A stretch of 60,915 nt of DNA from an uncultured Eubacteriales bacterium. Its GTDB lineage: Bacteria; Bacillota; Clostridia; Lachnospirales; Bianqueaceae. Made by a program: the position numbers and the translations under genes. The stretch spans positions 1 to 60,915 of the forward strand of contig CACZRP010000100.1 in assembly GCA_902783575.1 (NCBI GenBank), read 5' to 3'. The notes below the pieces were generated by a model, which was not told the origin of the DNA, made no database searches, and worked only from the letters and a program-made list of their open reading frames with translations. Below are positions 52,301 to 60,014 of the stretch, piece after piece (position 1 is the stretch's first letter; every line of letters starts with the position of its first letter).

Positions 52301-53861
52301 GGCCCGCAAATTCTCCGTTCATTTCCCATTGGGAAATGTCCCGCCGGGACACTTCCCGGTAGAGAATCTCCAGAAAGGTCTTTCTTGCCTGCCGCGTCAG
52401 CGCCAGGGCGGGCGTCTTCAGCTCATCACAGAAAAGGTGAGGCATCGGCCGGACCCAGGAAAGCATTTCCTTCATGTCCTCCGTTCCGAAGATCATCAGC
52501 CGCAGGTCCGAAAAATGCTGTCGGACGCAAAGATCCATCACCAGATTCCTCAGAAAATGCCGTCGGCACTCCGGAGTTCCCAGAATCCCCAGAGACCCCG
52601 TGGATTTGAGATCCACCACCACCGGCGCCTGCGGCAGAAACTCGAAATAATCCCTGGTTTTCTCCGGTAGATCCGAGAGCTCGTCACTTCTCGCCAGCTG
52701 CTCCCGGCTGCGGATCCGGACTTCTCTCTCGGCCCTGACGCGGCCGCTGCCGAGGCGGAGACAGAGAAAATCCTCATCTCCGGCGGTCCGGTCAAAAAGC
52801 TCCGGCGCAAAGGCCTCCACCCGCCGTGCTGCCTCCTCCGGAGGAATATAAATTTTCTCCAGGGCAAGAGCTTCTTCCTCTCTGGCCGCGGCAATGAACT
52901 GCTTTTTCTCCTGAATATAGCTGAGATACCGCTCTTCTCTTTTCTCCAGGCTGTCCCGGAAGCCTTTTTTCTCTCTCATCAAAGTGACGGGGATGGCCAG
53001 GGCCGCCATGGCTGCGGAAACACCGGCAAAGACCAGCATTCTCAAGCCTCCCATCAGGGCCAGGGCTCCGGCCGTGACCAGCATGGAAACCACCGGCAGC
53101 AGCCGGAGCACCCAGTCCGTGCGGGTCTTCTCCGGCAAAGGCGGCGGATCCAGAATCTCGATGGGCTCCCGGTTCAGAACGGTATGAATCCTGGTACTGC
53201 GCCGGAAGCAGGGATAACCCGCCCGCAGAGGATTGTCCACCCAGGGAACCCCATGGAAGGAGAGCTCCCGGCGGCTTTCCGTATAGACATCGCCCCGGGC
53301 AAAGCAGAACTGATAACCGGAGATCTGAAGAAAATCCTTCTCCGCCAGGACGCAGGGGGCGCTGACCCTTCTTCCGTTTACATAAACGCCCGAGCGGGTA
53401 TGGATGCTCTGAATGATCCAGCCTTCCCCGTGCCGGCTGATCAGCACCTCTTCCCCCGCAGCCTCCGGGGACTCCAGCCGCAGCTGACACTGGGGCGCGC
53501 CTCCCATGCGAAAGGAAGACAGCCCGGAAAGAAAAACTCTCCTGTGAAAGGCCGGCGGCTGCTGTCCGGATTCTGCCAGCAGATCCTCCTCAGCAGCTAA
53601 AGCGGGCTGCCGTTCAAGGCAAAGGCAGCTGCCGTTCCGGATTCCATACCAGGAAAGGGTCCGCGAACCCCTCACCAGAGCCAGGGGATCTTCCGCCTTC
53701 AGGAAGGTTCTTTTCAAGTCTTCCGGGGCCAGACCCAGATGAAAAGCCTCATTCAGGCCCCGGATGAGATCCTCCGCCGGAACATCCAGAGGCAGAATCA
53801 GATCCTCCTGAATCTCCGCCTCCTCCGCCGTCAAGTGCACGATGGCCCTGTTTTTCTCCAT
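49269..53861 (-). CDS. essC: EssC-type FtsK/SpoIIIE ATPase of a type VII secretion system, with an EsaB-like N-terminus
   Basis: This 1530-residue membrane ATPase is the motor of a Gram-positive T7SS. Residues 1-85 look like a ubiquitin-like EsaB/YukD domain. About 95-200 is an FHA-like domain (RLESPEAAGEEVLISRHGEGW, GVYVNGRRVS). About 245-295 holds two membrane helices. The first ATPase has Walker A AGTTGSGKSE near residue 685 and Walker B LIMIVDEFAEL. The second has GSSQSGKT near 1015 and ILLLIDNLAAL. The third, C-terminal module has only a degenerate loop (GISGKRDQE). GGAGGAGG precedes the ATG. It heads the T7SS operon and is divergent from an XRE regulator. Confidence 0.92.
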   Translation of the reverse strand: MEKNRAIVHLTAEEAEIQEDLILPLDVPAEDLIRGLNEAFHLGLAPEDLKRTFLKAEDPLALVRGSRTLSWYGIRNGSCLCLERQPALAAEEDLLAESGQQPPAFHRRVFLSGLSSFRMGGAPQCQLRLESPEAAGEEVLISRHGEGWIIQSIHTRSGVYVNGRRVSAPCVLAEKDFLQISGYQFCFARGDVYTESRRELSFHGVPWVDNPLRAGYPCFRRSTRIHTVLNREPIEILDPPPLPEKTRTDWVLRLLPVVSMLVTAGALALMGGLRMLVFAGVSAAMAALAIPVTLMREKKGFRDSLEKREERYLSYIQEKKQFIAAAREEEALALEKIYIPPEEAARRVEAFAPELFDRTAGDEDFLCLRLGSGRVRAEREVRIRSREQLARSDELSDLPEKTRDYFEFLPQAPVVVDLKSTGSLGILGTPECRRHFLRNLVMDLCVRQHFSDLRLMIFGTEDMKEMLSWVRPMPHLFCDELKTPALALTRQARKTFLEILYREVSRRDISQWEMNGEFAGHTAVFFLDHEGLRSHPVFRYCQHAEELGFTFFFFAASEEEIPVGCRYLVKLSETANPRGSGELIPAADGERTVFFRYPRISLPRARHLASLLAPVYSEEITLESGLPESYTFYDMLKIENPRELDLDRRYLASDVTRSLAAPLGISLNGRLMLDISEHAHGPHGLVAGTTGSGKSEILQTYVLSMASRYHPHEVGFVIIDFKGGGMAAQLRQLPHLLGVVTNIDGSAMERFMKSIRAELVKRQQLFALAGVNDISRYIAGHRAGKNRIPLPHLIMIVDEFAELKAEHPDFMKELISAARIGRSLGVHLILATQKPAGQVDEQIWSNSRFRLCLRVQSREDSNEVLKSPLAAEIRKPGRAYLQVGNNEVFELFQSAYSGAPAEKSRTGQEFSILQITDTGRNVPVYERKKPRTLLSVSSQMEETTAYIAGYCREAGIEKLPEICLPALTGHLEFPDLSAESDIRSEDFCLPLGMVDDPDRQRQEVFSLDLTASPVLIIGSSQSGKTALLETLIRGAAEKYTPEEVNIYIIDFASMALKVFEDLPQVGGVVTAAEDEKLKNLFRLLRSETDRRRNRMLAAGAGDFPAGHEAGDGPLPRILLLIDNLAALRELFSQESEELLTLCREGSAFGISLAAAGTHTSSIGYRFLAAFSQRIALTCHDESEYGVLFDHCRKRPENLPGRALIEADKQYLECQVYEAFPGEKEMDRIRAKKSWVSDVRLRYKETKAPEIPRIPEILPAEQLMQRMWLEQRDAGKWQIAAGLDYATVEPWLLDLGSLGMLGISGKRDQEIRDYLVYLLEAAFRLHPGKMRAWVLEGAEKKLECLRNRPYVQKYSSLPSDIGSCLEELEGELKNRQEKLLKGEAAAEENLLMLLADSPEALTLLNYQRTAAEAFRNITGIYQHLNVCLILRIDNQPVSFSAPEAVRLIRDRRQLLFFDDLSSLRIFEPSLVALREHPKPLRPGDAYYLRDNLTIRLKTPGPSGDRMNIQSLFTGGINDGKSNQNDARHHEN

Positions 53862-53917
53862 CCGACCTCCTCCAAAACTCCCTGAAACCTGCTGAAATCG
53901 TCCAACTGATAAAAAAT

Positions 53918-53946
53918 ATTATAATAAAATAGAAGTATTGACACAA
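53918..53946 (-). promoter_or_regulatory. Promoter of the essC operon
   Basis: On the minus strand TTGTGT (53946-53941), a 17-bp spacer and TATAAT (53923-53918) precede essC by about 57 bp. The -35 box overlaps the -35 box of the divergent XRE promoter. Confidence 0.6.
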
Positions 53947-53954
53947 TATCAATA
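53936..53954. promoter_or_regulatory. Candidate operator shared by essC and XRE promoters
   Basis: TATTGA, seven bases, then TCAATA is a perfect inverted repeat. It covers both divergent -35 boxes, a position suited to repression of both genes by the adjacent HTH protein. Binding is inferred. Confidence 0.5.
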
Positions 53955-53967
53955 TTCCAATTATTAT
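53938..53967 (+). promoter_or_regulatory. Promoter of the XRE regulator gene
   Basis: A consensus TTGACA (53938-53943), an 18-bp spacer and TATTAT (53962-53967) lie about 67 bp before the ATG. TATACT at 53965-53970 is an alternative -10 with a longer spacer. Confidence 0.7.
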
Positions 53968-54033
53968 ACTAAAAAAACATCTTTTGTAATATATAGGCGA
54001 AAAGAACAAATACGCCCCAAAGGAGTAACTGAG

Positions 54034-54390
54034 ATGAAGTTCAAACTGGATTTCGCAAAAGTCGGCAGCCGGATCCGTCAGGCACGGCTTGAGAAGGGTC
54101 TGACTCAGGAGCAGCTGGCGGAAATGGTCGGTCTTTCCAACGAATGGGTCAGTCAGCTGGAAAAAGGCAAAAAGCTGCCTCTGGAAACCCTTATGAGGTT
54201 TTCCCTGGTTCTTGAAAAGGATCCCAACTATTTTCTCATGGACACCCAATACGTCCCTTCCGATATTCTGATTGATCGGGATCTGGCGAAAAAGCTCAGC
54301 CAGTGTGATATCACCGTGCTGAATTCCATCAATCAGATGATCGATATTCTTCTTGCCCAGCATCATGAGGACCTGAAGGAACAGGCGTAA
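54034..54390 (+). CDS. XRE-family helix-turn-helix regulator divergent from the T7SS
   Basis: This 118-residue protein has an HTH_3 domain at about residues 8-65 (IRQARLEKGLTQEQLAEMVG, LSNEWVSQLEKGKKLPLETL). A short C-terminal helical part follows, probably for dimerisation (TVLNSINQMIDILLAQHHED). The ATG at 54034 follows AAAGGAG; a longer frame from 53938 runs through the promoter and is rejected. Its promoter overlaps that of essC and a perfect inverted repeat, so control of the type VII locus and of itself is the simplest reading. A terminator follows. Confidence 0.9.
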   Translation: MKFKLDFAKVGSRIRQARLEKGLTQEQLAEMVGLSNEWVSQLEKGKKLPLETLMRFSLVLEKDPNYFLMDTQYVPSDILIDRDLAKKLSQCDITVLNSINQMIDILLAQHHEDLKEQA

Positions 54391-54420
54391 TTCTCCATTT
54401 ATCAGCAGGACGGCAAAAAA

Positions 54421-54452
54421 CCCTCCCGGGACACACCCGGGAGGGTTTCTTT
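54421..54452. terminator. Strong terminator between XRE gene and carB
   Basis: A perfect 10-bp stem CCCTCCCGGG/CCCGGGAGGG has a 5-base loop, TTTCTTT on the right and a run of A on the left. It can end both the XRE message and the convergent carAB message. Confidence 0.92.
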
Positions 54453-54483
54453 GATCTGTCTCAAGTTTTCAGGACTCTGATGC

Positions 54484-54588
54484 TCAGCCTTCCGTCCGGC
54501 TGTTCAGGTTATCAATCAGGATCCTGGCCTGCGCGTCGGAAGTGTAGCAAAACGCGGAAGGAAGATCAATACAGAAAACTTCCCTCAT
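54484..54588 (-). CDS. Possible 34-residue peptide overlapping the carB-dapF end
   Basis: An ATG frame of 34 codons starts inside the last 23 bases of the fusion gene and ends TGA. The peptide begins MREVFCIDLPSAFCYTSD and ends LNSRTEG. Codon choice looks like the neighbours and it overlaps the upstream stop in a way seen elsewhere in this window, but the ribosome site is weak. It lies before the terminator at 54421. It may be a real small gene or chance. Confidence 0.3.
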   Translation of the reverse strand: MREVFCIDLPSAFCYTSDAQARILIDNLNSRTEG

Positions 54589-57500
54589 AAACCCGGCTGG
54601 CTCCGCCGGATAGAAGAATCCGTTCCTTGGTAAAGTTCACGGTAAGCTCTCCTCCCAGCACACTGACCCGGATGTCCCGGCCTTCCTCGCAGTAACCCAG
54701 CAGCACCGCCGCGGCCGCCGCGGCGCAGGCTCCGGTGCCGCAGGCCATGGTTTCTCCGCTGCCCCGCTCAAAGACACGCATGCGCAGATTCGTCCGGTCC
54801 ACCACACGGACAAATTCTGTATTGACCCCCTCGGGGAACAGCTCATGGTGCTCAAAGGCCGGACCGATCTTCTCCAGATTCAGAGCGTCGATGGCATCAC
54901 AGAAAACCACACAGTGGGGATTGCCCACGGACAGAGCGGTGGCCTGCCAGCTTTCCCCTGCGGCCTCCATCGTCTGATTGATGAAATGGACCTCGGCCCC
55001 TCCCATGTCCACGGTGACATAGCTCACCTGCCCGTCGCGGATCAGCAGGCTCAGCTGCCGGATGCCGCTGGCGGTTTCCACGCTCATCTGCTCGCTGCGG
55101 ATATAGCCGTGGTCATACATGTATTTGGCCACGCAGCGGATGTTGTTACCGGCCATCAGGCCCTCGCTGCCGTCCTTGTTGAAGGTGCGCATCTTCACAT
55201 CCGCGACGCGGGATTTTTCCATCAGGACAATGCCGTCGCCGCCGATGCCGTAGTGGGGCGTGCAGAGGCTCACGCACAGGGACTCCGGACAGGTGATGGA
55301 GCCGTCGAAGTTTTCAATATATATATAGTCGTTGCCGCAGTCCTGCATTTTGGTGAAGCGGATTTCCTGGCGCCAGGACCGCATATCCAGCAGATTCACC
55401 AGCTCCGTGTTGGTTTCGTGGTAGCGGCTGGCGATAATGTCCGCCAGGGCCCCTGCGGTATCCAGGCTGGTGAGGCAGGGAATGCCCAGCTGCATGGCAC
55501 GGCGGTGCAGGGCGATGTAGTCGCCCATGGTAGCATCCTTCACAGCGCCGGTGTAAATAATATAGGAAATCTTTCCCTGCTCCATCAGGTCGTGGATCTC
55601 CTCGGACTGGGTGGCGTTTTCCACTGAATACACAGGGATTCCCAAGGATCGGATGGTCTCCGCGGTGCCGCTGGTGGCGTAGAGCTTCATCCCCAGGGCA
55701 TAAAGCCGACGGGCCAGGCTGGTAATTTCCGGGTAGTCCCCGGTCTCCACGCTGATCAGAATGCCGGTGGAGCCTTTGGCAGCCCCGGCCAGCTGATCGG
55801 TGCGGAAGCCTGCGGCGGTGAGGCCCTTGAACATGGCCTCCGCCAGGGTCCGGCCCAGTCCCAGCACCTCGCCGGTGGATTTCATCTCCGGTCCCAGGAT
55901 GGAGTTGGCGTCGCTCAGCTTTTCAAAGCTGAATACGGGAACCTTCACCGCATAATAGGGCGGCGTCCGGTAGAGACCCGTGCCATAGCCCAGGTTCTCC
56001 AGCTTCTCTCCCAGCATAATCCTTGAAGCCAGGTCCACCATGGGCACCCCCGTCACCTTGCTGATATAGGGTACCGTGCGGCTGGCCCGGGGATTGACCT
56101 CGATGACATAGAGCTCATTTTCGTAGATCAGGTACTGAATATTCACCAGACCCCGGGTGCCCAGGGCCAGCGCCAGCTTCCGGGACACGGACACAATCCG
56201 GGACAGCTGCTTGTCGTTCAGGTTGAAGGGCGGATACACCGCAATGGAGTCACCGCTGTGAATGCCGGCCCGTTCGATATGGTCCATGATACCGGGAATC
56301 AGCACCGCTTCCCCATCGGAGATGACATCCACCTCCAGCTCGATGCCGGGCATGTACTGGTCCACCAGCACCGGATTCTCGATGCCGCCGGAAAGGATGG
56401 CTGTCATATATTCCCGGACCTTTTCATCGTCCCGGGCGATGGTCATATTCTGGCCGCCGATAACGTAGGAAGGACGCAGCAGCACCGGGTAACCCAGGGT
56501 GCCTGCCGCCTGCAGGGCTTCTTCCATGGTGGTGGCTCCCATGCCTTTGGGCCGCCGGATTCCAAAGCGCTCCAGCATTTCGTCGAAGCGGGCCCGGTCC
56601 TCCGCCATATCAATGCTGTCGGCGGAGGTTCCCAGAATGGGAATGCCCCGGCTGTCCAGGAAGTGAGTCAGCTTGATGGCTGTCTGGCCGCCAAAGGCCA
56701 CCACCACGCCGATGGGCTTCTCCACCTGGATAATGTTCCACACATCCTCCGGATATAAGGGTTCGAAATACAGCCGGTCCGCGGTGTCGTAATCCGTGGA
56801 AACGGTTTCGGGGTTGTTGTTGACGATGACCACTTCATAGCCCATCTCCCGCAGGGTCCAGACACAGTGAACCGAGCTGTAGTCAAACTCAATGCCCTGG
56901 CCAATGCGGATGGGGCCGGAGCCCAGCACCATCACCACGGGCTTGCCGGATCTCGGGAAGCTGCGGGCTTCGCAGAAGCTGTCGGTGGAGGAATAGAAAT
57001 AAGGGGTCTCGGCGGCGAATTCCGCGCCGCAGGTATCCACCATTTTGTAGCTGAAGGGCAGGGAGTATGGCAGGACTGCGGGCAGGGCCGGGGCGGCCGG
57101 GGCGCCAGGAGCGGCCAGGGCGCCAGCCGTGGCCGATGCCATTGTCCCCTCGGCGGTCGCTGCCAGCTTTTTCAGTGCCTCGTCCGGATAGCCCATTTTC
57201 TTGACCTTCCGATACAGCTCCCCGGTGAGGCCTTCCTTTTCGATCTGCTTTTCCAGCCGGGCCAGCCCGTCCAGTTGATAGAGAAACCAGGGATCAATCT
57301 TCGTAATTTCGTGAATCGCCTCCACGCCAAGGCCGGCCTTCAGGGCCTCAAACACCGTGAAGATCCGATGATCATTGGCCTCCGCCAGCCGCTCGGTCAG
57401 GGGCTTATCCGACAGGGGCGGCGCGTTCAGGGTGTCCAGGGAAATCTCCGCGCCACGGATGGCCTTCATCAGGGCCATGGCAAAGGACGGCGCGATGGCC

Positions 57501-58648
57501 ATCACCTCGCCGGTGGCTTTCATCTGGGTGCCCAGGCGGCGGCTGGAGCCGGCGAACTTGTCGAAGGGCCACTTGGGCACCTTCACCACCACATAGTCCA
57601 GCGCCGGCTCAAAGAAAGCGCAGGTCTTGCCGGTGATGTCGTTGGTGATCTCATCCAGCCGGTAGCCCAGGGCGATCTTCGTGCTGATCTTGGCGATGGG
57701 ATAGCCGGTGGCCTTGGAGGCCAGGGCCGAGGAACGGGAAACTCGGGGGTTGACCTCGATGACCGCATATTCAAAGCTGTCCGGATTCAGGGCGAACTGG
57801 CAGTTGCAGCCGCCCACGATGCCCAGCTCGCTGATGATCTGCAGAGCCGCGGAACGCAGCATCTGGTATTCCTTGTCCGCCAGAGTCAGGGCCGGGGCCA
57901 CCACGATGGAATCGCCGGTGTGGATGCCCACGGGGTCCAGATTTTCCATGGAGCACACGGCGATGACGCCGCCGGAGGCATCCCGCATAGTTTCAAATTC
58001 AATTTCCTTCCAGCCGGAAATGCACCGCTCCACCAGAATCTGATGGATGGGTGACTGGTCCAGGCCGCTTTTCGCGATGGTCAGCAGCTCTTCCTTCCCC
58101 GCCGCGATGCCACCGCCGGAGACTCCCAGGGTGTAGGCGGGACGGACAATCACCGGGTAACCGATCTCCTCGGCAATCATCAGGGCGCTGTCCAAATCCT
58201 CCGCCGTCCGGGAGGGAATCACGGGCTGGCCCATGCGGATCAGAGTTTCCCTGAACTGCTCCCGGTCCTCGGCCCGTTCAATGGCCTCGATGGGACTGCC
58301 CAGCAGCCGGACGCCGTATTTTTCCAGAACGCCGCTTTTGGAAAGCTGCATGGCCAGGGTCAGACCTGTCTGGCCTCCCAGCCCCGCCAGCAGGCCGTCG
58401 GGCCGTTCCTTGGCAATAATCCGGGAGACACTGGTGAGGGTCAGGGGCTCCAGATAAATGGCGTCCGCCAGATGCTTATCCGTCATAATGGTGGCAGGGT
58501 TGGAGTTGACCAGTACGGTGGCGATGCCCTCTTCCCGCAGGATCCGGCAGGCCTGGGCGCCGGCGTAGTCAAACTCCGCCGCCTGGCCAATGACAATGGG
58601 CCCGGAGCCGATCACCAGCACTTTATGGATGCTTTTATCTTTAGGCAT
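54566..58648 (-). CDS. carB: Carbamoyl-phosphate synthase large subunit fused to a diaminopimelate epimerase domain
   Basis: This 1360-residue protein is a single open frame. Residues 1 to about 1085 are CarB: two ATP-grasp halves (KVLVIGSGPIVIGQAAEFDY and VMVLGSGPIRIGQGIEFDYS) and an MGS-like allosteric domain. The two halves are joined by an Ala/Pro-rich linker (GALAAPGAPAAPALPAVLP). Residues about 1089-1360 are a DapF domain (FTKMQDCGNDYIYIEN, YGIGGDGIVLMEKS, GETMACGTGACAAAAA). The second catalytic cysteine is Cys1303, but the first is replaced by Ala1166 in LMAGNNIRC. The ATG at 58648 follows AAGGAGG and overlaps carA by 8 bp. CarB makes carbamoyl phosphate for pyrimidines and arginine. 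The epimerase would normally make meso-DAP for the wall and lysine. Confidence 0.95.
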   Translation of the reverse strand: MPKDKSIHKVLVIGSGPIVIGQAAEFDYAGAQACRILREEGIATVLVNSNPATIMTDKHLADAIYLEPLTLTSVSRIIAKERPDGLLAGLGGQTGLTLAMQLSKSGVLEKYGVRLLGSPIEAIERAEDREQFRETLIRMGQPVIPSRTAEDLDSALMIAEEIGYPVIVRPAYTLGVSGGGIAAGKEELLTIAKSGLDQSPIHQILVERCISGWKEIEFETMRDASGGVIAVCSMENLDPVGIHTGDSIVVAPALTLADKEYQMLRSAALQIISELGIVGGCNCQFALNPDSFEYAVIEVNPRVSRSSALASKATGYPIAKISTKIALGYRLDEITNDITGKTCAFFEPALDYVVVKVPKWPFDKFAGSSRRLGTQMKATGEVMAIAPSFAMALMKAIRGAEISLDTLNAPPLSDKPLTERLAEANDHRIFTVFEALKAGLGVEAIHEITKIDPWFLYQLDGLARLEKQIEKEGLTGELYRKVKKMGYPDEALKKLAATAEGTMASATAGALAAPGAPAAPALPAVLPYSLPFSYKMVDTCGAEFAAETPYFYSSTDSFCEARSFPRSGKPVVMVLGSGPIRIGQGIEFDYSSVHCVWTLREMGYEVVIVNNNPETVSTDYDTADRLYFEPLYPEDVWNIIQVEKPIGVVVAFGGQTAIKLTHFLDSRGIPILGTSADSIDMAEDRARFDEMLERFGIRRPKGMGATTMEEALQAAGTLGYPVLLRPSYVIGGQNMTIARDDEKVREYMTAILSGGIENPVLVDQYMPGIELEVDVISDGEAVLIPGIMDHIERAGIHSGDSIAVYPPFNLNDKQLSRIVSVSRKLALALGTRGLVNIQYLIYENELYVIEVNPRASRTVPYISKVTGVPMVDLASRIMLGEKLENLGYGTGLYRTPPYYAVKVPVFSFEKLSDANSILGPEMKSTGEVLGLGRTLAEAMFKGLTAAGFRTDQLAGAAKGSTGILISVETGDYPEITSLARRLYALGMKLYATSGTAETIRSLGIPVYSVENATQSEEIHDLMEQGKISYIIYTGAVKDATMGDYIALHRRAMQLGIPCLTSLDTAGALADIIASRYHETNTELVNLLDMRSWRQEIRFTKMQDCGNDYIYIENFDGSITCPESLCVSLCTPHYGIGGDGIVLMEKSRVADVKMRTFNKDGSEGLMAGNNIRCVAKYMYDHGYIRSEQMSVETASGIRQLSLLIRDGQVSYVTVDMGGAEVHFINQTMEAAGESWQATALSVGNPHCVVFCDAIDALNLEKIGPAFEHHELFPEGVNTEFVRVVDRTNLRMRVFERGSGETMACGTGACAAAAAAVLLGYCEEGRDIRVSVLGGELTVNFTKERILLSGGASRVYEGSFLY

Positions 58649-59858
58649 GTTTCGCCTCCTTAATCCTGCTGAGGAAGTCATCGAATAAAAATTCGGTATC
58701 ATGGGGACCGGAGGATGCCTCCGGATGGAACTGTACAGTAAAGGCATTCAGGCTGGGATATTCCATTCCTTCCACGCTGCCGTCGTTGGCATTTTCAAAG
58801 CTGACCCGGCCGGGAAAGATGGGGTTATCCTGCTGCTGGGAGGACTCGGCCTTCTGACCGAAGGCGTCGGAGCCGGTCTCATGCGGCTGACCGTCGGCGG
58901 GGATCCGTTTCACCGCGTAGCCGTGATTCTGGCTGGTGATAAAGCATTGTCCGTCAGACAGCCTTCTCACGGGCTGATTGCCTCCCCGGTGACCATAATG
59001 CAGCTTATAGGTTTCGCCTCCCAGGGCCAGGGCGGTGAGCTGATGACCCAGGCATATACCGAACAGGGGCTTTTTCCCGATCATTTTCCGGATCTGCTCA
59101 ATCTGGAAAAGATTCTCCGCAGGATCGCCGGGGCCATTGGATAGCATGATGCCGTCCGGATTCTGAGCCAGCACCGTCTCCGCCGGGGTAGTTGCCGGGA
59201 AAACGGTTACCTCGCAGCCCCGGGTGGTCAGGCAGCGGATAATTCCGCCCTTGGCGCCGTAATCCATCAGGGCGATGTGGTAAAGGGGCTTAGCGGCGGC
59301 CGGGAAGACCTGAATTTCTTTCGAGGAAGCCTTCTCCACTACGCCGGTGACCTGGTAGTGCTGAATCCGGGGCAGGATCGATGGCATATCCTCCGGCAGA
59401 GAAGCCGTCAGCTTAGCATTCATGACACCCTCTTCCCGGATGGTCCGAACGATCTGCCGGGTATCAATGCCGCAGATGCCGGGGATCTTCTGCTCTTTTA
59501 GAAACTGATCCAGCTTGTACTGGCTTCGGAAGTTGGAGGGGTATTCGCACAGTTCCCGCACTACATAACCTTTGCAGAGGCATTTTCCCTCAAAATCCTC
59601 AGGGATCACGCCATAGTTGCCAATCAGCGGGAAGCCCTGGAGAATCATCTGCCCCGCGTAGCTGGGATCCGTCAGCGTTTCCAGATAGCCCACCATACCA
59701 GTAGTAAAGACCAGTTCTCCCAGGCCAAAGTCTTCGGGAAGGGCGGCCTGCTCTTCAGCCAGTCCTGCTTCTGGACTCTGCTCTTCTTCCGGCCAGTAAC
59801 CGATGGCCTCTCCTTCATATACCTGCCCATTGGACAGAATCAGATATGCTTGACTCAT
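58641..59858 (-). CDS. carA: Carbamoyl-phosphate synthase small (glutaminase) subunit
   Basis: This 405-residue protein cleaves glutamine and passes ammonia to CarB. The nucleophile Cys is in LFGICLGHQLTALALGG and the triad His/Glu in QFHPEASSGPHD; SQNHGYAV is also present. Two stretches appear inserted relative to usual CarA (about 360-380 residues): residues about 21-43, acidic (EEEQSPEAGLAEEQ), and about 325-350 (TGSDAFGQKAESSQQQDNP). Its start follows AAAGGTG at longer than usual spacing. It overlaps carB by 8 bp. A near-consensus promoter lies upstream; no PyrR or arginine attenuator structure was recognised in the short leader. Confidence 0.95.
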   Translation of the reverse strand: MSQAYLILSNGQVYEGEAIGYWPEEEQSPEAGLAEEQAALPEDFGLGELVFTTGMVGYLETLTDPSYAGQMILQGFPLIGNYGVIPEDFEGKCLCKGYVVRELCEYPSNFRSQYKLDQFLKEQKIPGICGIDTRQIVRTIREEGVMNAKLTASLPEDMPSILPRIQHYQVTGVVEKASSKEIQVFPAAAKPLYHIALMDYGAKGGIIRCLTTRGCEVTVFPATTPAETVLAQNPDGIMLSNGPGDPAENLFQIEQIRKMIGKKPLFGICLGHQLTALALGGETYKLHYGHRGGNQPVRRLSDGQCFITSQNHGYAVKRIPADGQPHETGSDAFGQKAESSQQQDNPIFPGRVSFENANDGSVEGMEYPSLNAFTVQFHPEASSGPHDTEFLFDDFLSRIKEAKHA

Positions 59859-59898
59859 ATGGTATATTTATTCACCTTTCGTGCATAGTTATTCAAAC

Positions 59899-59927
59899 AT
59901 CATACAGGATTTCTCGCTGCATGTCAA
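59899..59927 (-). promoter_or_regulatory. Promoter of carAB
   Basis: On the minus strand a perfect TTGACA (59927-59922), a 17-bp spacer and TATGAT (59904-59899) precede carA by about 41 bp. It is one of the best sigma-A promoters in the window. Confidence 0.88.
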
Positions 59928-59962
59928 GAAGAAACCAGACTCGTCTGCTTGATTGTCAAAAA

Positions 59963-60000
59963 AAAACAGTGCATAAGCTTGATCGCTTATGCACTGTTTT
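59963..60000 (-). terminator. Terminator of the MscS gene
   Basis: A perfect 16-bp stem, AAAACAGTGCATAAGC with GCTTATGCACTGTTTT, has a 6-base loop. On the minus strand it runs on into a long T tract. It lies 15 bp after the stop of the gene at 60015. Confidence 0.95.
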
Positions 60001-60014
60001 GAATAGCTGAAAAA

